Source: Bacillus horti (GTDB lineage: Bacteria; Bacillota; Bacilli; Caldalkalibacillales; JCM-10596). Taken from it: a stretch of 64,000 nt of DNA. The stretch covers positions 62,001 to 126,000 of the forward strand of contig NZ_JAUSTY010000004.1 in NCBI RefSeq assembly GCF_030813115.1, given 5' to 3'. The notes below the pieces were generated by a model. The model was not told where the DNA came from, did not search any database, and saw only the letters and a program-made list of their open reading frames with translations. Position 1 is the first letter of the stretch; each line of letters begins with the position of its first letter. A program made the position numbers and the translations under genes. Of this stretch, positions 45,167 to 52,955 are shown one piece after another.

Positions 45167-46264
45167 GTGAAAATCAGAGGAAGAAAATCAAGCTTCATAG
45201 CCATAGCATGGGTTTTGCTACTTAGTGTATTTTTAGGTGCATGTGGTCAAGGGGCTACAGGTGGAACAGGAGATCAGTCAGGTGGAGAAGCAGAAAATGG
45301 ACTTCAAGGAAAAAGGATTGCTTTAATTATGCAGCTTAACATCGGTACCTTCTCTGCACAATATATTGATGGAGTTAGGGATCAGGTGGAGAAATTTGGT
45401 GGAGAGCTACAGGTGTTCAACGCTGAGGAAGATTTAGCTCGGATGGCTTCCCATTTAGATTCAGCGATCACTCAACAATTCGATGGTATCTTAATTGACC
45501 ATGGAACACCAGAAGCGCTAGATCCGGGTATCAGAAAAGCACTTGAAGCGAATATCCCGGTGGTAGTCTTTGATGCAGCTATAGATATTGAGGGTGTGAC
45601 GCTAGTTGAACAAGGTGATCTACTACTTGCTGAGCAGACACTAGAGAAGCTAGTTGAGGACAATGGGACAGATGCTAATATCGTAAAAATTTGGGTGGCA
45701 GGCTTCGCCCCTATGGAGCGTCGTCAGGTAGCCTATGAAGAATTCCAAGAAAAGTATCCAGATGTAACAGAGCTAGCAGCTTTTGGTTCAGCAACATCAA
45801 ATACAGCTCTTGATACACAGTCACAGATGGAGGCTATTCTAAGACAATATCCTAATAAGGGAGATATTACAGCTGTATGGGCAGCGTGGGATGAATTTGC
45901 CAAAGGAGCAAGCCGTGCTATTCAACAAGCGGGTAGAGATGAAATTAAAGTGTACGGAATTGATTTAAGTGATGAAGATCTACAAATGATTCAGGACCCG
46001 AACAATCCGTGGGTAGCGTCAGCGGCCGTTGATCCTTCCGATATCGGTCGAATCCAAGCACGTCTGTTGTATAAAAAGCTTAACGGAGACTCAGATACCC
46101 CAGATCGCCATATCCTCAAGCCAGTTATGGTAACAAGGGATGACCTTCCTGAAGAGCCTGTGACCATGAGTAACCTGCAAGAGCATGTAGAAGAATGGGG
46201 ACAAAGTGATGATGTGTATGAGGATTGGATGAAAGAGCTAGAAGAACAAGTGAAGGGTGAGTAA
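45167..46264 (+). CDS. Sugar-type ABC transporter substrate-binding lipoprotein
   Basis: 365 residues from GTG 45167 (GGGGGAG, spacing 6); the frame also opens at TTG 45152. Lipoprotein signal with lipobox LGAC, then a Gly/Gln-rich linker and a periplasmic-binding-protein domain of the ribose/galactose type (ALIMQLNIGTFSAQYIDGVR, GILIDHGTPEALDPGIRKAL, TAVWAAWDEFAKGASRAIQQ). The fold is that of binding proteins for pentoses, AI-2 or nucleosides. Under the SAM riboswitch, the likely ligand is a sulfur-related sugar such as methylthioribose or ribosyl-homocysteine; the sequence alone does not show this. Confidence 0.92.
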   Translation: MKIRGRKSSFIAIAWVLLLSVFLGACGQGATGGTGDQSGGEAENGLQGKRIALIMQLNIGTFSAQYIDGVRDQVEKFGGELQVFNAEEDLARMASHLDSAITQQFDGILIDHGTPEALDPGIRKALEANIPVVVFDAAIDIEGVTLVEQGDLLLAEQTLEKLVEDNGTDANIVKIWVAGFAPMERRQVAYEEFQEKYPDVTELAAFGSATSNTALDTQSQMEAILRQYPNKGDITAVWAAWDEFAKGASRAIQQAGRDEIKVYGIDLSDEDLQMIQDPNNPWVASAAVDPSDIGRIQARLLYKKLNGDSDTPDRHILKPVMVTRDDLPEEPVTMSNLQEHVEEWGQSDDVYEDWMKELEEQVKGE

Positions 46265-46265
46265 T

Positions 46266-47798
46266 ATGTCTCACCTTCTTCAAATGAACAAGATCATCAA
46301 GAATTTCTCTGGCGTGCAGGTTTTAAAACAGGTGGACCTCACACTGGTAGGTGGAGAAATTCATGCCCTGTTAGGAGCAAATGGAGCGGGAAAAAGTACC
46401 TTGATTAAAATCCTTTCTGGAGCATATAGCCTTGATGATGGAGAGATTATACTGGACGGTCATGAGGTATCCATTTCTTCACCACAGGAAGCTAAGGAAT
46501 TAGGAATTCATACGGTGTATCAGGAGGTGGATACGGCTTTAATCCCTACTTTATCAGTAGCAGAAAACATCTTTATTGACGATTATGCTAATCTAAAAAG
46601 TTCCTTCTTTGTAGCTTGGAAGGATCTATATAGTAGGGCGGAGGAACTCCTTAACAGGGTCGGAGCAAGTATTTCGGTAAAGGCAAACATATCAGAGCTT
46701 TCACTTTCCGATAAACAGCTTGTCCTTGTAGCACGTGCATTAGCCCAAGAGGCTAAGTTTGTTATTTTAGATGAACCAACAGCTCCTTTAAGTGTGACTG
46801 AATCAGAGAACTTATACAGGATTATGCGTCAGTTAAAGGATAGTGGGGTGGGAGTCGTTTTTATTTCACATCGTTTAGCCGAGGTGTTTGAGCTTAGTGA
46901 CAGAATCACCGTTCTCAGGGATGGACAAAACGTATCTTCAGAATCAAAGTCAGAAACCTCAATGAATCACGTGATTGAGGCTATGCTAGGTCAAGCTTTA
47001 GTAGAGGAGTTCCCTAAGTCATCTGTTAGTATTGGGAAACGCTTATTTGAGGCACAAGGGTTAGCTGATGGTGGTCGAGTGAAGAAGATAAACCTTCATG
47101 TATCAGAAGGAGAAATCGTTGGTATCTTTGGTCTAGTAGGGGCAGGGAAGACCGAAACAGCTAGACTGCTATTTGCAGCAGATCCTGCGAAGTATGGAGA
47201 GCTTTATCTATATGAGTCTGGTAAAAGGAGAAAGCTCCAGCTTAAGCAGCCTATAGATGCTGTTCAGCATGGCATCGTCCTTGTGCCTGAAGAAAGGAGA
47301 AGGGAAGGGCTAATTACGCAAGAAACGGTGCGTAAGAACATCTCCTTATCCACGTTAAAAAAATGGTCTAAGCTTGGATTTATTCAACAAAAAGTAGAGA
47401 AAAGCACAGTTGAACAGATCATTTCAAGCCTAGGAATTAAGACGAACTCGATGAATCAGCATGTGCATGATTTAAGTGGGGGTAATCAGCAGAAGGTAGT
47501 CGTTGGCAAGTGGTTGCTTGAGGAGGCAAACGTATATATCTTTGATGAGCCAACAAAAGGAATTGATGTCGGAGCAAAAAGGGATATGTATCAGCTCATA
47601 GGTGATCTAGCTAATCAGGGAAAAGGAATTCTTTATTTTTCCTGTGAGCACAATGAGCTTATAGGTATTGCAGATCGCGTTCTTATTATGTATGAAGGGC
47701 AAATCGTTAAGGAGTTAATGAGAGAAGAATTAACTCAAGAGAAGCTAATGTATTATGCAAGTGGGGGGCAAGAGAGTGGAAACAATCAAGCGGGATGA
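46266..47798 (+). CDS. Ribose-type ABC transporter ATPase (two domains)
   Basis: 510 residues from ATG 46266, one base after the previous stop, with GAAGGGTG upstream; a GTG at 46257 is a less likely start. RbsA layout: two fused ABC domains. First: Walker [10 protein letters not shown], signature LSLSDKQLVLVARALAQ, Walker B FVILDEPTAPLS. Second: GLVGAGKTE, then HDLSGGNQQKVVVGKWL and YIFDEPTKGIDVG. The second Walker A is altered at its end (KTE), as is common in this subfamily. Gene overlaps the permease by 23 bases. Confidence 0.94.
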   Translation: MSHLLQMNKIIKNFSGVQVLKQVDLTLVGGEIHALLGANGAGKSTLIKILSGAYSLDDGEIILDGHEVSISSPQEAKELGIHTVYQEVDTALIPTLSVAENIFIDDYANLKSSFFVAWKDLYSRAEELLNRVGASISVKANISELSLSDKQLVLVARALAQEAKFVILDEPTAPLSVTESENLYRIMRQLKDSGVGVVFISHRLAEVFELSDRITVLRDGQNVSSESKSETSMNHVIEAMLGQALVEEFPKSSVSIGKRLFEAQGLADGGRVKKINLHVSEGEIVGIFGLVGAGKTETARLLFAADPAKYGELYLYESGKRRKLQLKQPIDAVQHGIVLVPEERRREGLITQETVRKNISLSTLKKWSKLGFIQQKVEKSTVEQIISSLGIKTNSMNQHVHDLSGGNQQKVVVGKWLLEEANVYIFDEPTKGIDVGAKRDMYQLIGDLANQGKGILYFSCEHNELIGIADRVLIMYEGQIVKELMREELTQEKLMYYASGGQESGNNQAG

Positions 47799-48843
47799 TG
47801 GACAAACAAGACGATCAACGGACTCTACTGTAAAGGACACAGTGTTCCAATTTATTTTCCGATATGGGACACTGCTTGTTACCCTCTTTGTATTGATTTA
47901 TTTTAGCGTGACGAATCCATATTTTCTAACCTACTCAAATATTACGGATATCTTGCGTTCTATATCAATCGTTACTTTAGTAGCCATTGGCGTTACTTTT
48001 TCTCTAATAGTAGATGGGTTTGATTTATCTGTTGGTTCAACGGTATCTTTAACAACGGTAATAACAGCGTCATTGATGGTCTGGTACGAGCAGAGCTTAT
48101 TGGTCATATTAACTGTTCCTATACTTATAGGAGCAATTGTGGGACTTTTAAACGCGTTTTTTATCATTAAAATCAAGATTCCAGATCTCTTGGTTACACT
48201 TGCCATGCTTTATATTATAAGAGGGATTCACTTGACGTATACGAAGGGGTATTCTGTGTATACTAACATGCCTTTAGGTGGAGGGGTAAATGCTCCAGGA
48301 AAGTTCTCAGATGCTTTTTTATGGCTAGGACAGGGCTCCCTATTTTCTTTTACAATAGGAGGTCAGTTAATTTCTGTCCCTGTTCCAGTTGTAATCATGC
48401 TCGTTATCGTTGCTGTCGTCCATATCTACTTAAATTACACGCGACAAGGGCGACTTTTGTATATTACGGGTGGTAATCAGGAAGCAGCAAGGCTATCAGG
48501 AGTGAGGGTGAATCGGTATAAAACCCTAGCATATGTACTATCAGGAATTTGCTGTGGAATTGCGGGTATTCTTCTAACGGCTAGGATCGGTACTGGACAG
48601 GTTGATGCAGGTGGGTCTCTACTCATGGATGCTGTTGCTGCCGCCTTTGTTGGATATTCGGTATTTGGTGCAGGAAAGCCTAACGCTATAGGTACATTTG
48701 TAGGAGCTGTATTAATTGGAATTCTATTAAATGGTCTAACCATGCTGAATCTACCCTATTATGCCTATGATATTATAAAGGGCTCGGTGCTTCTATTAGC
48801 TTTAGCAATAACGTATTATCATATGAAACAAAGGAACAGATAA
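47776..48843 (+). CDS. Ribose-type ABC permease (RbsC/LsrC family)
   Basis: 355 residues from GTG 47776, with GGGGGG upstream inside the ATPase gene; the frame extends 7 codons further to ATG 47755. About eight to ten membrane helices. Family signatures GVTFSLIVDGFDLSVGS, NAFFIIKIKIPDLLVTLAM and the coupling region GGNQEAARLSGVRVNRYKTL are present. One permease gene is present, so the channel is a homodimer, or pairs with a permease elsewhere. Ends the operon. Confidence 0.92.
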   Translation: METIKRDDGQTRRSTDSTVKDTVFQFIFRYGTLLVTLFVLIYFSVTNPYFLTYSNITDILRSISIVTLVAIGVTFSLIVDGFDLSVGSTVSLTTVITASLMVWYEQSLLVILTVPILIGAIVGLLNAFFIIKIKIPDLLVTLAMLYIIRGIHLTYTKGYSVYTNMPLGGGVNAPGKFSDAFLWLGQGSLFSFTIGGQLISVPVPVVIMLVIVAVVHIYLNYTRQGRLLYITGGNQEAARLSGVRVNRYKTLAYVLSGICCGIAGILLTARIGTGQVDAGGSLLMDAVAAAFVGYSVFGAGKPNAIGTFVGAVLIGILLNGLTMLNLPYYAYDIIKGSVLLLALAITYYHMKQRNR

Positions 48844-48866
48844 GAGCTAATTATAGCTTTCTTTAC

Positions 48867-48905
48867 AAATTCCCTTCAGTTCAATACTGGAGGGAATTTA
48901 ATTTG
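48867..48905 (+). terminator. Terminator of the SAM-regulated transporter operon
   Basis: AAATTCCCT and AGGGAATTT with an inner CAG/CTG pair, followed by AATTTGG; the T-tract is short. Confidence 0.7.
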
Positions 48906-49141
48906 GATAGAATTCTGTCTTCAACGGACTATTGGAATTTGGATTTCTTGAGTTCTATAGCTTGGGTTAAGATTTTTATCTAACCTATACCATGGGTACC
49001 TATCTGTAGGGAGGTTGGCTTCTACGAAATAAAAATGCTGACCAATTCAATATTTTGAAACTCAACGTTCTATATATCGTATACTAATAGTAAGCGCAAA
49101 GTACATATGGTTCAAGATTAGAGTAAAAATTTTACATCCAT

Positions 49142-49237
49142 TCACTGAGGGAGTTTTTTAAAATTGATGTGAAAACCAAAATACCTGTTTTCTAAAGGGG
49201 GATAAAAGGGTAATACATATAGCAGGTTATCATTCAT
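49142..49237 (-). CDS. 31-residue peptide, candidate gene
   Basis: ATG 49237 is preceded by AAGGAGG at exactly 6 bases, the best ribosome site in this stretch. The peptide begins MNDNLLYVLPFYPPLENRY and ends HINFKKLPQ; hydrophobic but without a clear membrane helix. Not recognised. The strong site is the only evidence for expression. Confidence 0.35.
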   Translation of the reverse strand: MNDNLLYVLPFYPPLENRYFGFHINFKKLPQ

Positions 49238-49314
49238 ACATATGCCTCCTTCCTTCTCTACTTGAGGAGCCATAGCGTGATCACCACAATACTTAGAGAT
49301 AAAGGAGATAGCTA

Positions 49315-50583
49315 ATGAGAAAAACATTTACATTCCTATTAACCTTACTTATGGTGTTTTCGCTTGCAACTGGAGCCTTTGCGGAAGCACAGCCTATTTC
49401 GGTTCACTTAGATGATGTAGAGCTAAGTTTTGGCAGTCAGGGAGTTGTAGTTGAAAACGGGATTTCCTTAGCTCCAGCTCGATCATTTTTGGAAGCTCTT
49501 GAGCTAGAGTTCTTATGGGATCAACAGTCAGGTGAATTAACAATTATGAATGATGGAACAACGTTAACCTTCAAAGTAGATCATCCTTACGTAGAAATGA
49601 ATGGTGTAACAGAAGCGTTGCTTGCACCAGTTAGGTCTTTTGAGGGTGAAACGTACGTGCCCATTCGTTATATTGGAAAAGCCTTTGGCTACGAAGTTGA
49701 ATGGGTTGGTTCAGATAAAGCTGTAGCTATTTATTCTGATTTAGTAACTGGTCCAGAGCCTGAAAATGAGGAACCAACCCGTGGTCTCATGTGGGAGGTT
49801 GAGCATGAAGGGAATACTGTTTATCTCGTAGGCTCTATTCATGTTGGAATCGAAAGCATGTATCCAATCAATCCTGCTATTGAAGAAGCGTTTGCTTCAT
49901 CTGACAGTTTAACACTTGAGATTGATCTATCTAAAGCAGCAGATCCAGAGACTACACAAATGATGCTTGAAAAGAGCATGTATCAGGATGGAACGACACT
50001 ACCAGATCATATCTCTGAGGAAGCCTATGCAGAGCTTGGTGAATTTTTAGAGGAGATTGGGGCAGACCCTACTGATATGGATCTATTCAAGCCTTGGTAT
50101 GTGGCGACAAATATTGAAATGCTCCAAACTTTTGTTGCTGGATACGATACGGAACTAGGTATTGATATGCATTTTGTAAGACATGCGCTAGAGCAAGATA
50201 TTCCGATATTAGAGCTTGAAAGCCTTGAAAGTCAATTAGCTATGTTTGAGGACTTTTCTGATGAGCTACAAGAGCAATTATTAAGAGATACGATTCGTAA
50301 CTTTGATGCTAGCCTAACAGAGCTTGATGAATTAGCAAATCTTTGGATTGAAGGAAATGAAGATGATTTACTTGCCTTTATTGCAGAGATTGAAGACAAT
50401 GATGAGTACAATAGAGGTATGTTGATAGATCGTAATATTCCAATGACTGATCAGATTGCCGAGTATCTACAATCTGGAGACGGAAACACTTACTTTGTGG
50501 TTGTTGGAGCGGGTCATATGCTTGGTGAATATGGGATTGTTACATTGCTAGAGGAGAAAGGATTTACTGTTGTAAGAAGATAA
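49315..50583 (+). CDS. Stalk domain plus TraB/GumN-family protein
   Basis: 422 residues: signal peptide (1-23), a copper-amine-oxidase-N1-type stalk domain (about 25-135; APARSFLEALELEFLWDQQ and APVRSFEGETYVPIRYIGKA) and a TraB/GumN domain (about 155-422). The TraB domain shows the two conserved histidine motifs YLVGSIHVG and VVVGAGHMLGEYGI, which suggest a metal-dependent peptidase of the Tiki/TraB superfamily. Secreted or wall-attached through the stalk. Ribosome site AAAGGAG. The same stalk type is on the repeat protein at 23152. Confidence 0.92.
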   Translation: MRKTFTFLLTLLMVFSLATGAFAEAQPISVHLDDVELSFGSQGVVVENGISLAPARSFLEALELEFLWDQQSGELTIMNDGTTLTFKVDHPYVEMNGVTEALLAPVRSFEGETYVPIRYIGKAFGYEVEWVGSDKAVAIYSDLVTGPEPENEEPTRGLMWEVEHEGNTVYLVGSIHVGIESMYPINPAIEEAFASSDSLTLEIDLSKAADPETTQMMLEKSMYQDGTTLPDHISEEAYAELGEFLEEIGADPTDMDLFKPWYVATNIEMLQTFVAGYDTELGIDMHFVRHALEQDIPILELESLESQLAMFEDFSDELQEQLLRDTIRNFDASLTELDELANLWIEGNEDDLLAFIAEIEDNDEYNRGMLIDRNIPMTDQIAEYLQSGDGNTYFVVVGAGHMLGEYGIVTLLEEKGFTVVRR

Positions 50584-50605
50584 TAGATATTTAATGCTCG
50601 CAAAA

Positions 50606-50654
50606 ATAAAGCAAGCCGGAAGCGTATGCTGAAATACGTACCGGCTTGTTTATT
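50606..50654 (+). terminator. Terminator of TraB/GumN gene
   Basis: ATAAAGCAAGCCGG and CCGGCTTGTTTAT pair with one bulge around a loop that includes a small inner stem; the following sequence is T-rich. Confidence 0.85.
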
Positions 50655-50661
50655 TACAGTC

Positions 50662-50784
50662 TAAGAATTTATACAATTTGATACAATGATTTCTTCAAAT
50701 TCTATAAATTCTGGCTGTATGTAAAAGCTTCCTCTAATGATGGACTAGACAGCCTCTTCAAGAAGGCTTCAATAGAAGCTTTTC
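50662..50784 (+). repeat. Interspersed 122-bp repeat, copy 3
   Basis: Direct-orientation copy of 22725-22845. Starts TAAGAATTTATACAATTTGA, stem partner TCAAATTCTATAAATTCT, then TGTAAAAGCTTCCTCTAATG and GGCTTCAATAGAAGCTTTTC. Directly after a terminator, as copy 1 is. Confidence 0.87.
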
Positions 50785-50868
50785 ATATCTTAGCTAGTCC
50801 TTAGCCATTGAATTATGACCTCATATGGGAGAGAATAGGATATAGTAGGAAGATAAATCTATGAATAT

Positions 50869-50887
50869 GGTAATGATAATCATAACT
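50869..50887. promoter_or_regulatory. Fur box upstream of the 50920 gene
   Basis: GGTAATGATAATCATAACT matches GATAATGATAATCATTATC at 15 of 19 positions by eye. It lies 33-51 bases before the start codon, suited to repression of that gene. Confidence 0.7.
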
Positions 50888-50919
50888 AGCTTTTACAACA
50901 AGCATATTAAGGGGGAACT

Positions 50920-51234
50920 ATGGAACCACTAGCTACCCAAATCTATTATAAGGTTCAGCGTGAAGTGGATGGTTTATCACAAAGGAATGTTGAGTATGAA
51001 CGAACCATTTATCTGTATGAAGACCGAGTAGTGACCCAATATCGCGAATTCCCATTTTATGATGTGTATGATGTTTCCTATCGTAGAATGGGGAAGGAGA
51101 AGGGGCTGCTATATTTGCACACAAGAAATGGGATTTACTCTTATACAGTAAAGACAGATCCAGATAAATTTATAAAAGTATATAAAAAGTATAAGAGAGA
51201 AAGTCAGACTCTGAGGGATGGAAAGGGAGAATAG
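50920..51234 (+). CDS. Small hypothetical protein, possibly iron-regulated
   Basis: 104 residues, no membrane segment or cysteine. Beta-strand-rich with YERTIYLYEDRVVTQYREF and LYLHTRNGIYSYTVKTDP, reminiscent of a PH-like fold; C-terminus basic. Ribosome site AAGGGGGAA. The Fur box just upstream suggests it is made in low iron, but no iron-binding feature is visible. Confidence 0.72.
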   Translation: MEPLATQIYYKVQREVDGLSQRNVEYERTIYLYEDRVVTQYREFPFYDVYDVSYRRMGKEKGLLYLHTRNGIYSYTVKTDPDKFIKVYKKYKRESQTLRDGKGE

Positions 51235-51315
51235 TTAAGCAGGTAAAAGAAAGTGAGACAAGCAAAAAGAAGTGAGAACAAAGTGATAGAAAAATAATGA
51301 GAAAGGGTGAAGATA

Positions 51316-51588
51316 ATGTGTAGAAACATTAGACCACTATTTAATTTTGAGCCTGAAACCACTTCGGAGGAAGTAGAAGCAGCAGCCCTACAATTTGTCC
51401 GTAAGATTTCTGGATATAACAAGCCTTCTAAAGCGAATGAAGAAGCTTTTAATTTGGCTGTCCAGGAAGTATCACTGGCTGCTCAAAAGCTCTTAAGCTC
51501 ACTGGTCACTAATGCAGAGCCACGTAATCGTGAGGAAGAAAAAGAAAAGGCAAAAGCTCGAAATGCCAAGAGATTTGGGACGGCTTAA
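51316..51588 (+). CDS. DUF2277 family protein
   Basis: 90 residues from ATG 51316 (GAAAGG upstream). The N-terminus MCRNIRPLFNFEPETTSEEV is the signature of DUF2277; the second half is helical and ends with a basic Lys/Arg/Glu-rich stretch. Function unknown; the family has been noted for its conserved CRNI motif. Starts 82 bases after the previous gene, so the two could share a transcript. Confidence 0.86.
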   Translation: MCRNIRPLFNFEPETTSEEVEAAALQFVRKISGYNKPSKANEEAFNLAVQEVSLAAQKLLSSLVTNAEPRNREEEKEKAKARNAKRFGTA

Positions 51589-51636
51589 GCCCCCAATGAA
51601 CAAATGAAAAAAAAACTTAGACAAATCATCTAGAAG

Positions 51637-51671
51637 GAGCAAGGGGAAAATCCCTTGCTCTTTACTATTTT
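51637..51671 (+). terminator. Terminator after DUF2277 gene
   Basis: GAGCAAGGG and CCCTTGCTC, loop GAAAAT, then TTTACTATTTT. Confidence 0.87.
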
Positions 51672-51735
51672 GTGCCCGTTGTAAGCTATAAAGCACAGCG
51701 TGTGAACATTACGTGATAATAATCAAAAAATTCTA

Positions 51736-51764
51736 TTGTCAAATGAAAAAGAACGGGTTATAAT
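51736..51764 (+). promoter_or_regulatory. Sigma-A promoter of the ferric iron transporter
   Basis: TTGTCA (51736-51741) and TATAAT (51759-51764) with the optimal 17-bp spacer. The Fur box begins 7 bases downstream. Confidence 0.88.
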
Positions 51765-51770
51765 TCTAAA

Positions 51771-51785
51771 TGAAAATGATTATCA
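51771..51785. promoter_or_regulatory. Fur box of the ferric iron transporter
   Basis: TGAAAATGATTATCA matches the 7-1-7 Fur box TGATAATNATTATCA with one mismatch. It covers the expected transcription start. Confidence 0.88.
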
Positions 51786-51821
51786 TCATCACATTTTATA
51801 GATGTACTGGGGGAACAGAAA

Positions 51822-52952
51822 TTGAAAAATCAACGTAAGCTAGTTTTTTTAGCCCTTTTCGTTGTTGCTATATTCACTATGCTTGCTGGATGTGGAACGA
51901 CTAGCGACGGGGAAACAACTGGAACACAGCAAGGTGATAGTCAAGGCACTGAAACAGAAAGTCCTAGTGAAGCTTCAGGGGAAGCAGAAGTTGAAGAAGC
52001 TGGAGAGGTTAATCTTTACTCTGCGCGACATTACGACATTGATGCTGAGCTTTACGGCATGTTTGAGGAGCAAACAGGAATTAAAGTAAATGTAGTTGAG
52101 GGTGACGCTCCAGAGCTTATAGAACGTATGAAGCGTGAAGGAGCAAGTACACCAGCTGATCTATTCATCACGGTAGACGGTGGGATTTTAAATACGGCAA
52201 AAGTGGCCGATATTCTACAACCAATTGAATCAGATGTGATAGATGCTCAAGTGCCAGCCGATTTAAGAGATGTTGATAGCCATTGGGTTGGACTTTCAAC
52301 TAGAGCAAGGGTGCTTGTTTACGCTAAAGATCGAGTGGATCCAAGTGAGTTATCTACATATGAGGATCTAGCGACTGAGAAATGGCAAGGAAGGGTGCTT
52401 GCACGCTCTTCATCTAATCTATACAACCTATCATTGATTGCATCCCTAGTTGCTATTAATGGAGAGGAAGAAACACAGGAATGGGCAAACGGAATAGCTG
52501 CTAATTTAGCTCGAGATCCAGAAGGTGGAGACCGTGACCAGGCTAAAGCTGTTGTAGCTGGAGCAGGAGACGTAGCTATTATGAATACGTACTATATTGG
52601 TCGGATGACTGTCTCTGATGATGCTGAGGAGGTAAAGGTTGCGGAAAGTGTAGGCATTTTCTTCCCAAATCAAGAGACGACAGGTACACATATTAATCTA
52701 AGTGGTGTGGGTTTAAGTAAATACAGTCAAAATAAAGAGAATGCTATTAAGCTAATTGAATTTTTAACGGATGTTGAAGCACAATCAATCATCTCGCAGG
52801 CAAACTTTGAGTATCCGGTAAATACAGATGCAGAGTGGCCAGAGATCCTAGAAAGCTGGGGAACTTTTGAGCATCAGAAGATAGATTTTGCAGCGTATGG
52901 TGAAAATAATCCGAAGGCTGTAGAAATTGCTAATAAAGCAGGCTGGAAATAA
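51822..52952 (+). CDS. Ferric iron ABC transporter binding lipoprotein (FutA/FbpA-like)
   Basis: 376 residues. Lipoprotein with lipobox LAGC, a Ser/Glu-rich linker (about 25-60) and the type II periplasmic-binding-protein fold of iron-binding proteins. VNLYSARHYDIDAELYGMF and AIMNTYYIGRM are typical of the FutA group, in which several tyrosines hold the ferric ion; tyrosines at these positions are present. TTG start at 51822 with GGGGGAAC upstream. First gene of a Fur-controlled three-gene operon. Confidence 0.93.
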   Translation: MKNQRKLVFLALFVVAIFTMLAGCGTTSDGETTGTQQGDSQGTETESPSEASGEAEVEEAGEVNLYSARHYDIDAELYGMFEEQTGIKVNVVEGDAPELIERMKREGASTPADLFITVDGGILNTAKVADILQPIESDVIDAQVPADLRDVDSHWVGLSTRARVLVYAKDRVDPSELSTYEDLATEKWQGRVLARSSSNLYNLSLIASLVAINGEEETQEWANGIAANLARDPEGGDRDQAKAVVAGAGDVAIMNTYYIGRMTVSDDAEEVKVAESVGIFFPNQETTGTHINLSGVGLSKYSQNKENAIKLIEFLTDVEAQSIISQANFEYPVNTDAEWPEILESWGTFEHQKIDFAAYGENNPKAVEIANKAGWK

Positions 52953-52955
52953 GGC

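Larger units (their letters stand above)
48844..49314. other. Long intergenic region, one possible small gene
   Basis: About 470 bases. After the terminator the only supportable element is the minus-strand 31-codon frame at 49142-49237. No RNA motif recognised. The rest is AT-rich and unassigned. Confidence 0.45.
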
